Below are positions 45,969 through 58,310 of a stretch of DNA of 64,000 bases, one piece after another (position 1 is the first letter of the stretch; each line of letters opens with the position of its first letter). Source of the DNA: Perca fluviatilis (lineage: Eukaryota; Chordata; Actinopteri; Perciformes; Percidae); the NCBI RefSeq assembly GCF_010015445.1, contig NC_053114.1, positions 20,301,724 to 20,365,723 on the forward strand. Direction: 5' to 3'. The notes beneath the pieces are model-generated. The model made no database searches. It was not told where the DNA came from and was given only the letters and a program-made list of their open reading frames with translations. The position numbers were made by a program, and so were the translations under genes.

Positions 45969-48900
45969 GTCTATCTTGTCCTGTTGCCTACAGATTCTAC
46001 ACTGCTGGCTTACATGGCCCCCTCACCAGGTCAGATACCGAACACCTAGCAAACAGCATTATACAAACAGCTGAGAGCAGTGAGTCAGTCAATCAAGTGG
46101 TTGAACCTTTCGCAAAAAATATGAAATTACATGCAGCCCGTAAATTACACACCAGTCTACAAGTAGTGTCCCACTTTGCTCTACAAAATCACCATTTCTC
46201 GGTCTGACTGTGTGTCACTGGGGCTTCTGGTGAATGATATTCATATACTTAAAAAACTAAACATCACCTAACGTTTTTACCTTGTAATTAAATGGTGTGA
46301 GAATACCCATTTACACCAGGAAGAAACAAGTCGCATCAAGATTCTGCAACCCAAAATCAGTATTTGCAGTGAACCTCTCCCTCATCAAACTGTTGCACGT
46401 CACTTCCCCTAATAATATGTACCTATCAACAGTAAAAGTGGTCTTGATCCTTATTCATCACTGTCCCCCCAGTCAATTTTGTTTTGGCAGAATGTCACTA
46501 ACGCACTACCTGCCGCCTGCTTGTTTTGCTTTAGCTTTATTTACATGGCTCCTATTTGGAGACACATTACTGTTAATGGACACCCCTTTGCCACCTCCTC
46601 TTTACTGTAATAATGTGCAGTCAGTTTCAAAGTACCACAGCCTGTTGCTCGGTTTTGTAAATGTTTAAAGTCTTTGAGAGCCACTGAGCTGTTTACAGAA
46701 TCAAGCAGGGTCCTTGTGTTAGCAGAGAGTTTGGGGGGTGAGGGAGCTTTTTACTTTTTCAGTGCAGCTGCTCATCTCTGTAAAAAGTGGTGTGTGCAGG
46801 ATGGTGGACACTGTCTCTTTGAAACACATTTGTTATCCGAATGAAACTTTGTGCAAGCCCTACATGAGCATCTAATAAAAGAGCAAAGACTTGAAAATCC
46901 CTTGATGTAAAGACAAGACAGAAGTTTAAAGTTTTTGTCATACAGTATATTGACCTTTTTTAGACACTTTATGATGTTAGCTGTGGTACATTTTATATAT
47001 TTTTTTATTAACAGTAGCTGTGACTTTATTGTCAATTTAATTAAACTTTTTTTTATTGCAGAAAGCTGTTCCTACCTTTAGCATTAGGTAATGCTTTATT
47101 TAATTCACAATTTTGAATAGTGCTACATTTTGTATAGATCCTATAAATACTTTACTACTGATATCCATGTAGGTATTATCCATGAAGACACATCAAAGTG
47201 GACTTAACAACATGCTCAGTACACACCAGTGAATCATTTACGACATGTTAATGTTATTTCTTTGATAAATCAAAATAAACATCAATATAACAAAATATAA
47301 AAAATTTACTTCCAAGATCCAGGTCTGATTTAAATAAATGACAAGAATCTGAGATGCCTCTGGATCAGCATAGTTCATTCATAGTTATTCATGGTAGTTT
47401 ATTATTAATATGTCTCATCTTGAAAAATTACTTATTACGTTAAATAGTAGATTAGGATTTGCGAGTTGCTCAGGCCAGTGGATTTCTCAGCAGGTGTCCT
47501 TTGCACTGCTCGTCTATTCAACTGTGTTGTATGAAAATACAACTGGAGGCCCTTTTGGCTGGACGACCAATGGACACCTGTCCAACTAGATCAAGAAAAT
47601 AGTATGAGTTAGTTTCAGTAAAGAAGAGAGCAAAGATGAGTTATATTATTTTAGCCTTTAAATCCTACTGCAGAAAATTATTTGTTAGTGACTGTGTAGT
47701 TAGTTATTTACTGACAGTAGTTATGCTTTTACTTAGTTATTATCTGTTATACAGTCTGGGTAACATACTTGATAGGAATTATCTTGTTTTGACCTATTTG
47801 GAGTTTATGCATGCATACATCGTTATTTGCGAAACAAGCATGTAAGACTCTAAATCAACATTAATGGAATAGAAAATATGAAAATTAGCTTTAAAAAATT
47901 GGAAATGCCATGCTGGAATTATCCACTGAAAACCAGATCCAATACTAATATCTGAGTACTCAAATTTGATGAAACACCACTTACTTAAAAAAGCCTTTCG
48001 AAAGATAGATCTTATTATCACCAGGGAAAAAAACTTAAGTTAAATGGCCACACATCAGTACAGTTCCACCATCACCCTGCCTTTAGCCAGTGGTGTACAG
48101 TATGTGGGTTGTTTTAACTGCTTGTGGGCATGTGCTTGTGCTAACTGATGGGCTAATGCCTAATGTAAGATGAGACGTTAGCAGAATAACATCTGGAGGC
48201 ATTCTTATTTCCCAGATGTTTTTCTACTTCCTTTTGCAAAACTGAATAGGCTCGTGTCCCTGCTCAATGGCCTTAAGTGTGGCTGCAACCAACAACAAGT
48301 CACTTTTGATTTGACAGACCTCAGGCTTTGAGCCACTGTGTGTAAAACACTTGGCAGGCCGTGGGTCTTTGGGAATTAAACAGTTGTGAGCATATTTGTG
48401 TGGTATTCTATTTAAATAATCCAAATAGAATTAATATGGCCAGCATATCAATGTCCACATTTAATTTTTTAAACAGTTTGATCAGGGGAGTTTGTGTGTC
48501 CCTGCGCACGAGACAGAATTACACTCAACACTTTATGGCACTTAATAAAGTGATAATAAATCACCCCACCTATTTACCCCATATTGAGCCAGATGAAGTA
48601 AAACAATTTAGCTAATTTTGGCCTGATGAAAAGATAAGCCTCTCGGGGCACAAGTGAAGTCATCAAAACATCTGCTGTTAACCATTAAAAGCTCCCTGTG
48701 CCCTGCTGAAGGACAAGTTGTTTTAATCTGCTCTCATTATAGATGCAAATGTATTAACTGCCATGTTATTCACAACTCCATGATTCAAATAAACAGTGTG
48801 TTTCTGTGTATTCATCATGTGGCAAGCTGTGGCTTGCTTAAGGTAAAACTCAGCGAGACAGTTTTCTCTTCTTTTGAAAAGGTGCTTTACTAACAGCATC

Positions 48901-51900
48901 AAGCAGAGTATCACTTGCCAATGGACTGCCCAGCCACGTACACAAGAGGGAATTTCATTGATAGTGCACATAACAAAACGTCCTCATAACTAAACGACAG
49001 AATAGGTAGATTGTCAACTCAGCAACAGATATGACCGTTATGTAAGCAGCTCACAACAACCCATAATTACGTTTCCCTCTTGTGGCTGTAGTAATTATCG
49101 CTAGAGCAAATGAGCGTTTTGTGTATTGAATTAACATCGCTTACTGCACCTTTAATGTAACAGGCTCAGTTATTGAACACATACTGAGTTAGCATTATGA
49201 AACGGAACTAGTTAGGTTAAGCAAAACAAGAGTCCTTAGTTGTGTTAGCAAAACTTCAGGGATTACCTTTAAATGAGTCACATAAACCTACAAAAATTAG
49301 GACGTAACGTCACAGACGTCATTGCGCCACGGACTAAGGTCTGTAAAACTTGGTAATTTCAAAAAGTGACCATTGACTTATGGTTTCACACGGGACACGA
49401 ACCCCGGTCTCCTGCATAAAGGTCCTGTATTTGTTTGACCCAATCCACCACCCGAATTTACCTCATTATGCAGAATTTGGCGCTCAGGATGTTCTGCACC
49501 TAACCACACTCTAACACATCTGCTAGTAAAAAATGCTTGTGAAACTACAGGAACATGGCAGAATACAATGTGGATATAACACACTAACTTCATCAACATT
49601 GCAGAAACATCCATCAACATAAGACTTAGGTCCATGTGTCCATCACCCAGTAAATCAGGATGCTGTCCTTACACAAGTTAAAAATATAATGTGCCTGTTT
49701 CTCTGGTCTGCCTCTGTCCTGTATTCTGTAAATCGAGAGATTTGGTTAGATTCAGATTTTGAACAGATTTTGACATGGCCACGGTAGTACATTACTCTTT
49801 GCACACAAGGATAAATGAAGAAGCTATTAGGAAAGCTGTTATATTGCAGGTTATGAATAACTAAAATGGTGAGAGAGCTCAGCTCCATTAGCTTGGGAGA
49901 ATTGAGAGAACGTTAACAACTGCTACTTCATTACTACTCCTGCATGCATGGCCGGCCACTCTATAGTGGTAAAACCTTCTGAAGAAAGATGGACAATGCA
50001 GATGTCTGGACACTTAATTAAAACCTGTATGGTTCATAGCTTATGTTTAGCTTTATACAACTGTACATGTCTACAGTTTAACTTTAGTGTTGTTTGCATT
50101 GTGGTGGCTGTTAACCCAGTCATTGCCCTTCATTCAAAGATACTCTAGCCTGAAATTGCTAGACCCATTTCAGCAAAAGTAAGCACTGCTCTACTTCAAG
50201 CTACAGCATGCTGCTAAATTTTCCATCCATTCACGGTCAACATAACCTGCACTGATTCAAGAAACAAAAAAAGAATTATATCTGTGTGCATAATTTTGGG
50301 GAGTATACAAATGTTCTCTATATTTCCCATGTTCTCTACATTGTGCTAACACACCGGGGATGCTTCTTTGATCATGCTCACACAAATGTCACTCCTGGGC
50401 TCGAAAGCAACAGAATAAAATCACAATGTAATAGGATAAATGTATGGATTAAAAGCTTCAGAATTAACTTAGTATCATTGTTAGCTTATCTGAAAAGCAT
50501 TCATCATTTCAGTTAAAGAATGTATAGTAACATATTCAGGTGGCATAGAGTCAAGCAATTGCCCGAAGCCCAAAATATATTGGTTGGAGATGCTCTCCTT
50601 TTTTCTTGTGATCTGGCTGAGTAAGTCAAGCATTTTGCTCCTAATTTGGCCTCATAGCTGTGATGGTGGTGATAATAAGCATATAGAGATAATAAAACAT
50701 ACTCTTATGGAATAATAGTCTGGGCTTTTGAGTACCCTGGAAAAGCCAGCTGATGAATTTTTAAATGTTAATCTTTGAAGAAGCAGCAGGAGTGCACTCG
50801 TCAGTAAAATGAGGAGCTGCCAGGAAACTGCAGCAGGATAATTAATTGTTGAGTCTTTACTGTGGGGATGCATCTACCGAGACCCATTGCAGATATTATA
50901 CAGCTGTTAACTTTTGAGCCAATTCAATGTTTTTTTATCCCTCCACCCCCCTTCTTTGTAAACCCAGTGTGTTTGTGTGTGTGGGTGCATATCTGTGTGT
51001 ATAATGATGTGTACATATGTGCATACTTGCATGCATGTGTTTAAGCGTCCCCTGAAGCCTTTGTGTATGGGAGCCAGATGTTACAGCTGGAATATACAAC
51101 CTTGTTGACAAAAAGCAATGTGGAGCACTATAGACTCGTGAGTGAGATTGTTGTAAATATTCATGAGCTGCACTTAATTTGATGTATATTTGAATTTGAT
51201 TGAAAGCCCAAAGACAGCTATAACCCTTTGTGACCTATCCCAAAAAACCTTCAATAGTATTATAACAAAAGTACTATAAAGACCTCTGTAGCATGCATTT
51301 TGCTTGTGCTAAACACCTTTCGTGTTCTTAGATATTTAGCTTTTTAATTGGCTCAGGATTTAATCTTTGCACAGCAATGAGGGCACAGTTGACTGATACT
51401 GTTTAATGGCTTTGAAATCATAATTTCTTTCATTTAGTGGAAAGTAATTCATTTTTGTAATGTCTTGATTTTAACATGCATACCATTTCCATATCTAAAA
51501 GTGAAATGTGACCTTTTAAATTTGTGCTGAATATTTGCTGTAATATCATCACACCCAGTGTTTGGTTGCACTGAACAAAATCCTTCCATTTTTATTTTAG
51601 TAATTAACCCCAGTTAAGGCCTAGAGCTGCCCAAGTTAATGAAGTTGAGATTTGTGTGCAGGATTAATTAGGGCTCAAATAGGAATAAGGGGAGGTGGGG
51701 CTCTCTAAATAAACAATGTAATAAATGACAATGAATGGTCTTTAATGCACAATTAAATTGGGATTGTCTTGGGATCAGGCAAAGCACACACAAGTTACTC
51801 TCTTAAGCTTGCTTCATATATCTTGCCTTCACTCTTAATGGTTAGAGCCAAGCCAAGCAAGCCCCATGGTAATATTTAAAATACTATGGACAAACACGCA

Positions 51901-52012
51901 GACAAATTATGTAATGGCAGCTACCCAAATAAACCAGAACACCTATTCAAATTCACCTTGGGGCTGAAAAACACACAGTATCTGAACATGAAAATCCAAT
52001 GTCAAAAGATAG
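45969..52012. other. Six kilobases without gene or clear transposon
   Basis: Open frames here are short and unmatched. A tRNA-like string (reverse complement GGAGACCGGGGTTCGTGTCC near 49388) could be a SINE fragment. A lone TTAA end (GCACC|TTTAA, 49149-49155) is seen. Stretches 48430-48660 and 51590-51770 have the look of conserved non-coding DNA: balanced composition, TAATTA-type cores, no repeats. Confidence 0.3.
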
Positions 52013-52173
<161 letters not shown>

Positions 52174-52267
52174 AGGAATACAAATGTGCTTATTCACTTT
52201 CTTGCCGAGAGTGGGATGACAAGATTGATACCATGTCTGTGTGGCATATATGTAGTTGGAGCCAGCA

Positions 52268-52510
52268 GTTAACCATCTTGGCGACAGGGAAAACAGCTAG
52301 CCTGTTTCTGTCAAAACTCCACCTATCAGCACCTCTAAAGCTTACTTAAGACAATGCTCACTTAACATATTATATTCCGTTTGTTTGATACACACAAAAA
52401 CAGAAGTATTAAGCGACAGTATTAAGCTTTAGAGGTGCTGGCAGGCAGATTTTACCTTTGGACAGAGCGAGGCTAGCCGTTTACCCGTTTCCAGTCTTTA
52501 TGCCAAGCAG
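52268..52510. mobile_element. Palindromic MITE-like repeat
   Basis: CAGCACCTCTAAAGCTTA (52328) and TTAAGCTTTAGAGGTGCTG (52422) are inverted copies; the outer parts (CAGCTAGCCTG and GAGGCTAGCCG) pair as well. GTTTCCAGTCTTTATGCC at the right end is a familiar teleost repeat end. Confidence 0.6.
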
Positions 52511-52679
52511 CTGCTGGATCCAGCTACATATTTACTGTACAAATGTGAGAGTGGTATCAATGTTTTCATCAAAATTTCAAGTCTGTCACAGGATGGACTC
52601 AATTGCACGGTAAAGGCAACTCCATTCCCAAGATTTATTGTACTAAGTACAATCAGAGACAACAGTGTCCAAATCGTCA

Positions 52680-53690
<1,011 letters not shown>

Positions 53691-54090
53691 CACCGGTATT
53701 GGCCAATAGTGATTTCAGCAGCATTAATGGAAAATAATGAACATATAAAAGCAATAGAAGTCAGTGTATTTAGTCTGGATTGAGCTGCATTCTTCATTTT
53801 GCCTTTTTGTTTACACTTTCTCCACTGCCTGTTCTTTCTGGAAACACATGGAATTATCTTGACATCATACCACACTAATTGTCTTCATCGCTTCAAGTTT
53901 AATTTCAGTTTTTGACACAAAACCATTGCCATTTTTTGTGATGTGTCCATCTAAAAGTGTTAGTGTAGTGGCAAGATCTTTATCAAAAAGTAACTTGGCA
54001 AATCCCAAAAAACTACTTTAGAGGTTTTATCAAAGTGTATCATGTTGGATACATAATGGTACTATCTATATATATATATATATATATATA

Positions 54091-55304
54091 CACTCACCTA
54101 AAGGATTATTAGGAACACCCTACTAATGCCGTGTTTGACCCCCTTTCACCTTCAGAACTGCCTTAATTCTTCGTGGCATTGATTCAACAAGGTGCTGGAA
54201 GCATTCTTTAGAAATGTTGGCCCATATTGAGAGGATAGCATCTTGCAGTTGATAGAGATTAGTGGGATGCACATCCAGGGCACGAAGCTCCTGTACCACC
54301 ACATCCTAAAGATGTTCTGTTGGGTTGAGATCTGGTGACTGTCGGGGGGCCATTTTAGTACAGTGAACTCATTGTCATGTTCAAGAAACCAATTTGAAAT
54401 GATTCGAGCTTTGTGACATGGTGCATTATCCTGCTGGAAGTAGCCATCAGAGGATGGGTACATGGTGGTCATAAAGGGATGGACATGGTCAGAAACAATG
54501 CTCAGGTAGGCTGTGGCATTTAAACGATGCCCAATTGGTACTAAGGGGCCTAAAGTGTGCCAAGAAAACATCCCCCACACCATTACACCACCACCAGCAG
54601 CCTGCCCAGTGGTAACAAGGCATGACGGATCCATGTTCTCTTTCTGTTTACGCCAAATTCTGACTCTACTATGTGAATGTCTCAACAGAAATCAAGACTC
54701 ATTAGACCAGACAACATTTTTACAGTCTTCAACTGTCCAATTTTGGTGAGCTCGTGCAAATTGTAGCCTCATTTTCCTATTTTTAGTGGAGATGAGTGGT
54801 ACCCGGTGGGGTCTTCTGCTGGTGTAGCCCAGGTGGTGTGTATTGTGGCTTCACAAATGCTTTGCTGCATACCTCGGTTATAACGAGTGGTTATTTTAGT
54901 CAAAGTTGATCTTCTATCAGCTGGAATCAGTCGGCCCATTCTCCTCTGACCTCTAGCATCAACAAGGCATTTTGGCCCCCCAGGACTGCAGCATCCTGGA
55001 TGTTTTTCCTTTTTCAGACCATTCTTTGTAAACCCTAGAAATGGTTGTGCGTGAAAATCCCAGTAACTGAGCAGATTGTGAAATACTCAGACCAGCCTGT
55101 CTGGCACCAACAACCATGTCACGCTCAAAGTTGCTTAGATCACCTTTCTTTCCCATTCTGACATTCAGTTTGGAGTTCAGGAGATTGTCTAGACCTGGAC
55201 CACACCCCTAAATGCATTGAAGCAGCTGCAATGTGATTGGTTGATTAGATAATCGCATTAACGAGAAATCTTACAGGTGTTCCTAATAATCTTTAAGGTG
55301 AGTG
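54091..55304 (-). mobile_element. Nearly full-length Tc1-like element, 1214 bp
   Basis: Ends are CACTCACCTAAAGGATTATT and, reverse-complemented, CACTCACCTTAAAGATTATT, inverted over about 25 bases, flanked by TA (54089-54090; 55305-55306). The transposase gene on the minus strand spans 54120-55156 but is broken. It stands beside a (TA)n tract that supplied the target. Confidence 0.92.
54120..55156 (-). pseudogene. Tc1-like transposase, frameshifted
   Basis: From the ATG at 55156 the N-terminal helix-turn-helix is well kept: MGKKGDLSNFERDMVVGARQ, then QSAQLLGFSRTTISRVYKEW. A frame break follows near 54990. The catalytic part (54685-54152) shows GGGVMVWGMFSWHTLGPLVP, and YFQQDNAPCHKAR with the second catalytic D. 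The third acid (NPxEHL) is reached only after a further one-base frameshift near 54350, where another frame reads QSPDLNPTEHL. The family length is about 340 residues; here the gene has at least two frameshifts and a stop, so no active enzyme is expected. Confidence 0.9.
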
Positions 55305-57009
55305 TATATATAATCTTAAGACAGCAAAGCTGGCAACTATACTAATGTACAGTAATAACTGACATACTCTATTTCACATCCTTTCTATGATGACAAGTGG
55401 CTCCAAAAATGGAAAATTGCTGGCCAATTGTCAGTATCTTTGATGTGACTTGCCTACTTGGCAAATAGTTTTGGCTAGCTGACTGATGTCTTAGGCAGAG
55501 GCCCCATGAAGGAGAAGGTAACTCCTAGTTGACAGAGTTGACAAAAGATAAAATATTTGCAGATGCTTAGCCTTTTAGTGGATTACACTAACAACTCAGA
55601 ACGTGGTCGATGGTCAACCTGTTCATCAACTATTGTGTTTAAAGATGTGTTGGGCTTTATGGAGTTAAGGATGACATTTTCATTTATTATAGACATCCCA
55701 AGCTAAAACAAAACAATTTATTTTTATGTCAAATTTATAACCATGCCGTACTTTCCTCTGTGCCATTTAAACCATTGAGGAAAGAGGTAGGCTTTAAGAT
55801 GTGGTAAAACTCAGGGAAACACTGCGTTTGTGTGAGTAGAGGAACAGAAGATGGCCAAGACCATCCTGGGTAACATGTTCATTTGTCCATATTTCTTCTT
55901 CACTTCTCATGGGACCATCCCTCCTTCTGTTGCTTTATTCCTATATTTCTGAGGGGATCTTCTTAGGAGAGAGATCTCGGTCAGAGAAAAATCTGTGCAG
56001 TTCACTTGGCAGCGCTTCACTTATAAGGAGACAAAAAACCTCTGTGGAGTGAAGGTGCGTAAAAGCTATATGTACCATATACTGTACGGTCGGCTCTATT
56101 AAAGATGCTGTCTTACAGGCCAAATTTTCCACAAGGAAGAGGGCACATCATTTACAGTACAGTATCAGATGATTGCTGTGATCTGTTCTGGTACAAATTA
56201 GTATAGCTGCAGAATATTAAATACTACATTTGTCACAGAATGCTGACTACATTATACAAAACATGGGGTTTTCTGTTTATTTCCCAGTGCTAATTACTAA
56301 CACAAATCACCTGTCACAAGAAGAAAGGCTGGGTTGGAAGTGTTTCATCTCTACCACCCCCCCCCCCCACTTACATCACTCCCAAATAGTACATTTGAAT
56401 ATACATTCATGACAATCATGGTAATTACAAGTGCCCAAATGATGCTATGGGAACACACACAAATCATCAATAGGAGGTGGCATTTGCCTAATTCAGTTTA
56501 ACATCTGTAATGGGAAATGGGACACCACTTGATAACACCAGTATACTGACACTCACACCCTCAGTCGAGTAACATTTAAAATTAGATGGCAAGTGAATAA
56601 TGCTGCCTGTCTGTATCGGTTACTGTATCGCAACATCTGAATTTGTTTTTTTAAATAAGAAAATAATTTATTATGGCACAAATAACAACATCAAATTGTA
56701 TTTGTCACAGGGAGGCGTGCTCAAGTTCTCTTATAAGATAAATCAAAAAAAAAAAAAAAAGTGGGCCGACAACACCACCTAGGTTTAAAAGAGCCTAGGA
56801 CTCTGTAAAATGTAAACGAAGATAAATTGGAATAAAAGCAAGGTCCTTTTAAAAATCGTGAGGAGAGTTAAAAGTTTTAAAATGAGGCGAACTCAAACTG
56901 ATAAAAGGAATAATGTTTATTTTTAAAAATAGGACAAATAAAGCAATCTAAAAAAGCCTCTAATTATAAATATCCAATCGCAGACATACGAATGCAGGTA
57001 GCTACAACA
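55305..57009. other. No gene seen
   Basis: AT-rich DNA with a C-run at 56358 and an A-run at about 56744-56760. No exon or repeat ends recognised. Confidence 0.3.
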
Positions 57010-57059
57010 AATCTACTGTTAGCTTCCTGTTGTAAGGTTCGGTTCCCCCCCCCCTCCCA

Positions 57060-57830
57060 CTTTCTACCGCTAGCGGCCTGGTCGTGGCTGCGAACGGCAG
57101 TGTTGCCGTCTCCGCTGTCTCTGCTACTGCCTTGTGCGTTTCACTCTCGGCGTCTCTGGTTTCGGGCTACTGCTACCGTTCAGTGTTGCCAACTCTTTTC
57201 CAATTAAAGTAGCTAGCACCAGCTCCAAAAGTCGCTAAAAGTAGCTAGATGATGTCATATGCTCATTTGCAAATTTGTGACATAATTACGCTATAATTTT
57301 CATAAAGCTTAGTGGTTGTGTCAGCAAGGTAGATAAAAAGAAATCTTTAGCCAAATAATCACAAATTCAATACAGAATTTATTTTACCTTATAATTACTA
57401 CTTAGGTAGCCTGTATTTGAAGTAAAAAAAGAAATTCTACAAAAGGGAGGGGAAAAAGATGGATAAAGAATTCTCAAAGAAGGCTGGCTTGCCCAGGACC
57501 AGGCCAGCTCAGCAGCGTCTTTCTCCCGTTGTGGAGGGCCTGCTCCTCTGCTCCTCAGTCTCAGAACAGAAGAGAGGCGACTGTTTCGCTGGATTTGTCG
57601 CTAGTTGCTTTTGTGAAAAAAAGTTGCTAAGGGGGTCTGAAAAGTGGCAAAATCTAGCAACAAAGTCGCCAAGTTGGCAACACCGCTACCGTTGGCTCTG
57701 CATCCCTGTGTTCTCGCTCGCTGCTGCCTCTGCTACTGCCTTGTGTGTTGCATTCTCGGCTTCAGGCTACTGCTACCATTGGCCCTGCATCTCCGTGTTC
57801 TGTTGCTGCTGCCCCATCTTTCTGGTTTCT
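57060..57830 (+). repeat. Tandem duplication (about 95 bp), split by a hAT insertion
   Basis: CTCTGCTACTGCCTTGTG occurs at 57119 and 57727, and CTACTGCTACCGTTGGC-like text follows each. Removal of 57181-57685 plus one CTACCGTT joins the first unit to GGCTCTGCATCCCTGTG, parallel to GGCCCTGCATCTCCGTG in the second. Confidence 0.7.
57181..57685. mobile_element. Non-autonomous hAT element, 505 bp, perfect 8-bp target duplication
   Basis: CTACCGTT flanks both ends (57173-57180; 57686-57693). Ends are CAGTGTTGCCAACTCTTTTC and, reverse-complemented, CGGTGTTGCCAACTTGGCG, 14 of the first 15 bases match. The interior holds no transposase domain. This is a clear, fairly young insertion. Confidence 0.92.
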
Positions 57831-58310
57831 CTCCTTGCTAGTTCAGCTGCCGTCTGCTCGTGTCCCCGTGCCTCACACATGCACACACTGAGTGACGGCT
57901 GGCCTGAGGGGGCGGGGGACAAGTCCGTTGCGGGGACTGGGGAGTGTTGCCGGCCAGCGATCTCCAGGGGTGTAGTTGAACAGGGTTTTACCCTCCCTTT
58001 CACCCGTGAAACTCTGTCATGGCACGCCCAGAGGAACGCCCTGGAAGGTAGGCTCACACGTCAGACACCTCTTTCTATCACAGCCCCCAACCGTCGTCCC
58101 CCTATCGCCGTTCACTCCTCTGTTCTGCAGCGCTGTAGTCTTCCTGCTCGTTCTTTCGTTTCAGCCACATCCTCCTTAAATTGTCCTCTCCAGGTGAGTC
58201 TCATCAGTGCTGATTGGCACTGGGGGTGGGGCAAGGTCAGGATATACAACAAACACTTCAAAATAAAAGCATGCAACAGCAAACAGTTAAAACCCATGCA
58301 AAAGACTTAA

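Noticed and set aside
46297..46668. 123-codon frame on the plus strand
   Set aside because: No domain, no splice-site or codon signal that separates it from chance; surrounding DNA is non-coding.
49388..49410. Possible tRNA gene (GGTTCGTGTCC B-box-like on the minus strand)
   Set aside because: No cloverleaf, anticodon stem or matching acceptor stem could be formed; more likely a SINE fragment.
57459..58310. Longest open frame in the window (283 codons)
   Set aside because: It runs through the right part of the hAT element, the duplicated GC-rich unit and flanking DNA. No domain is visible, composition is Cys/Ser/Leu-rich as expected from chance, and it depends on the insertion.
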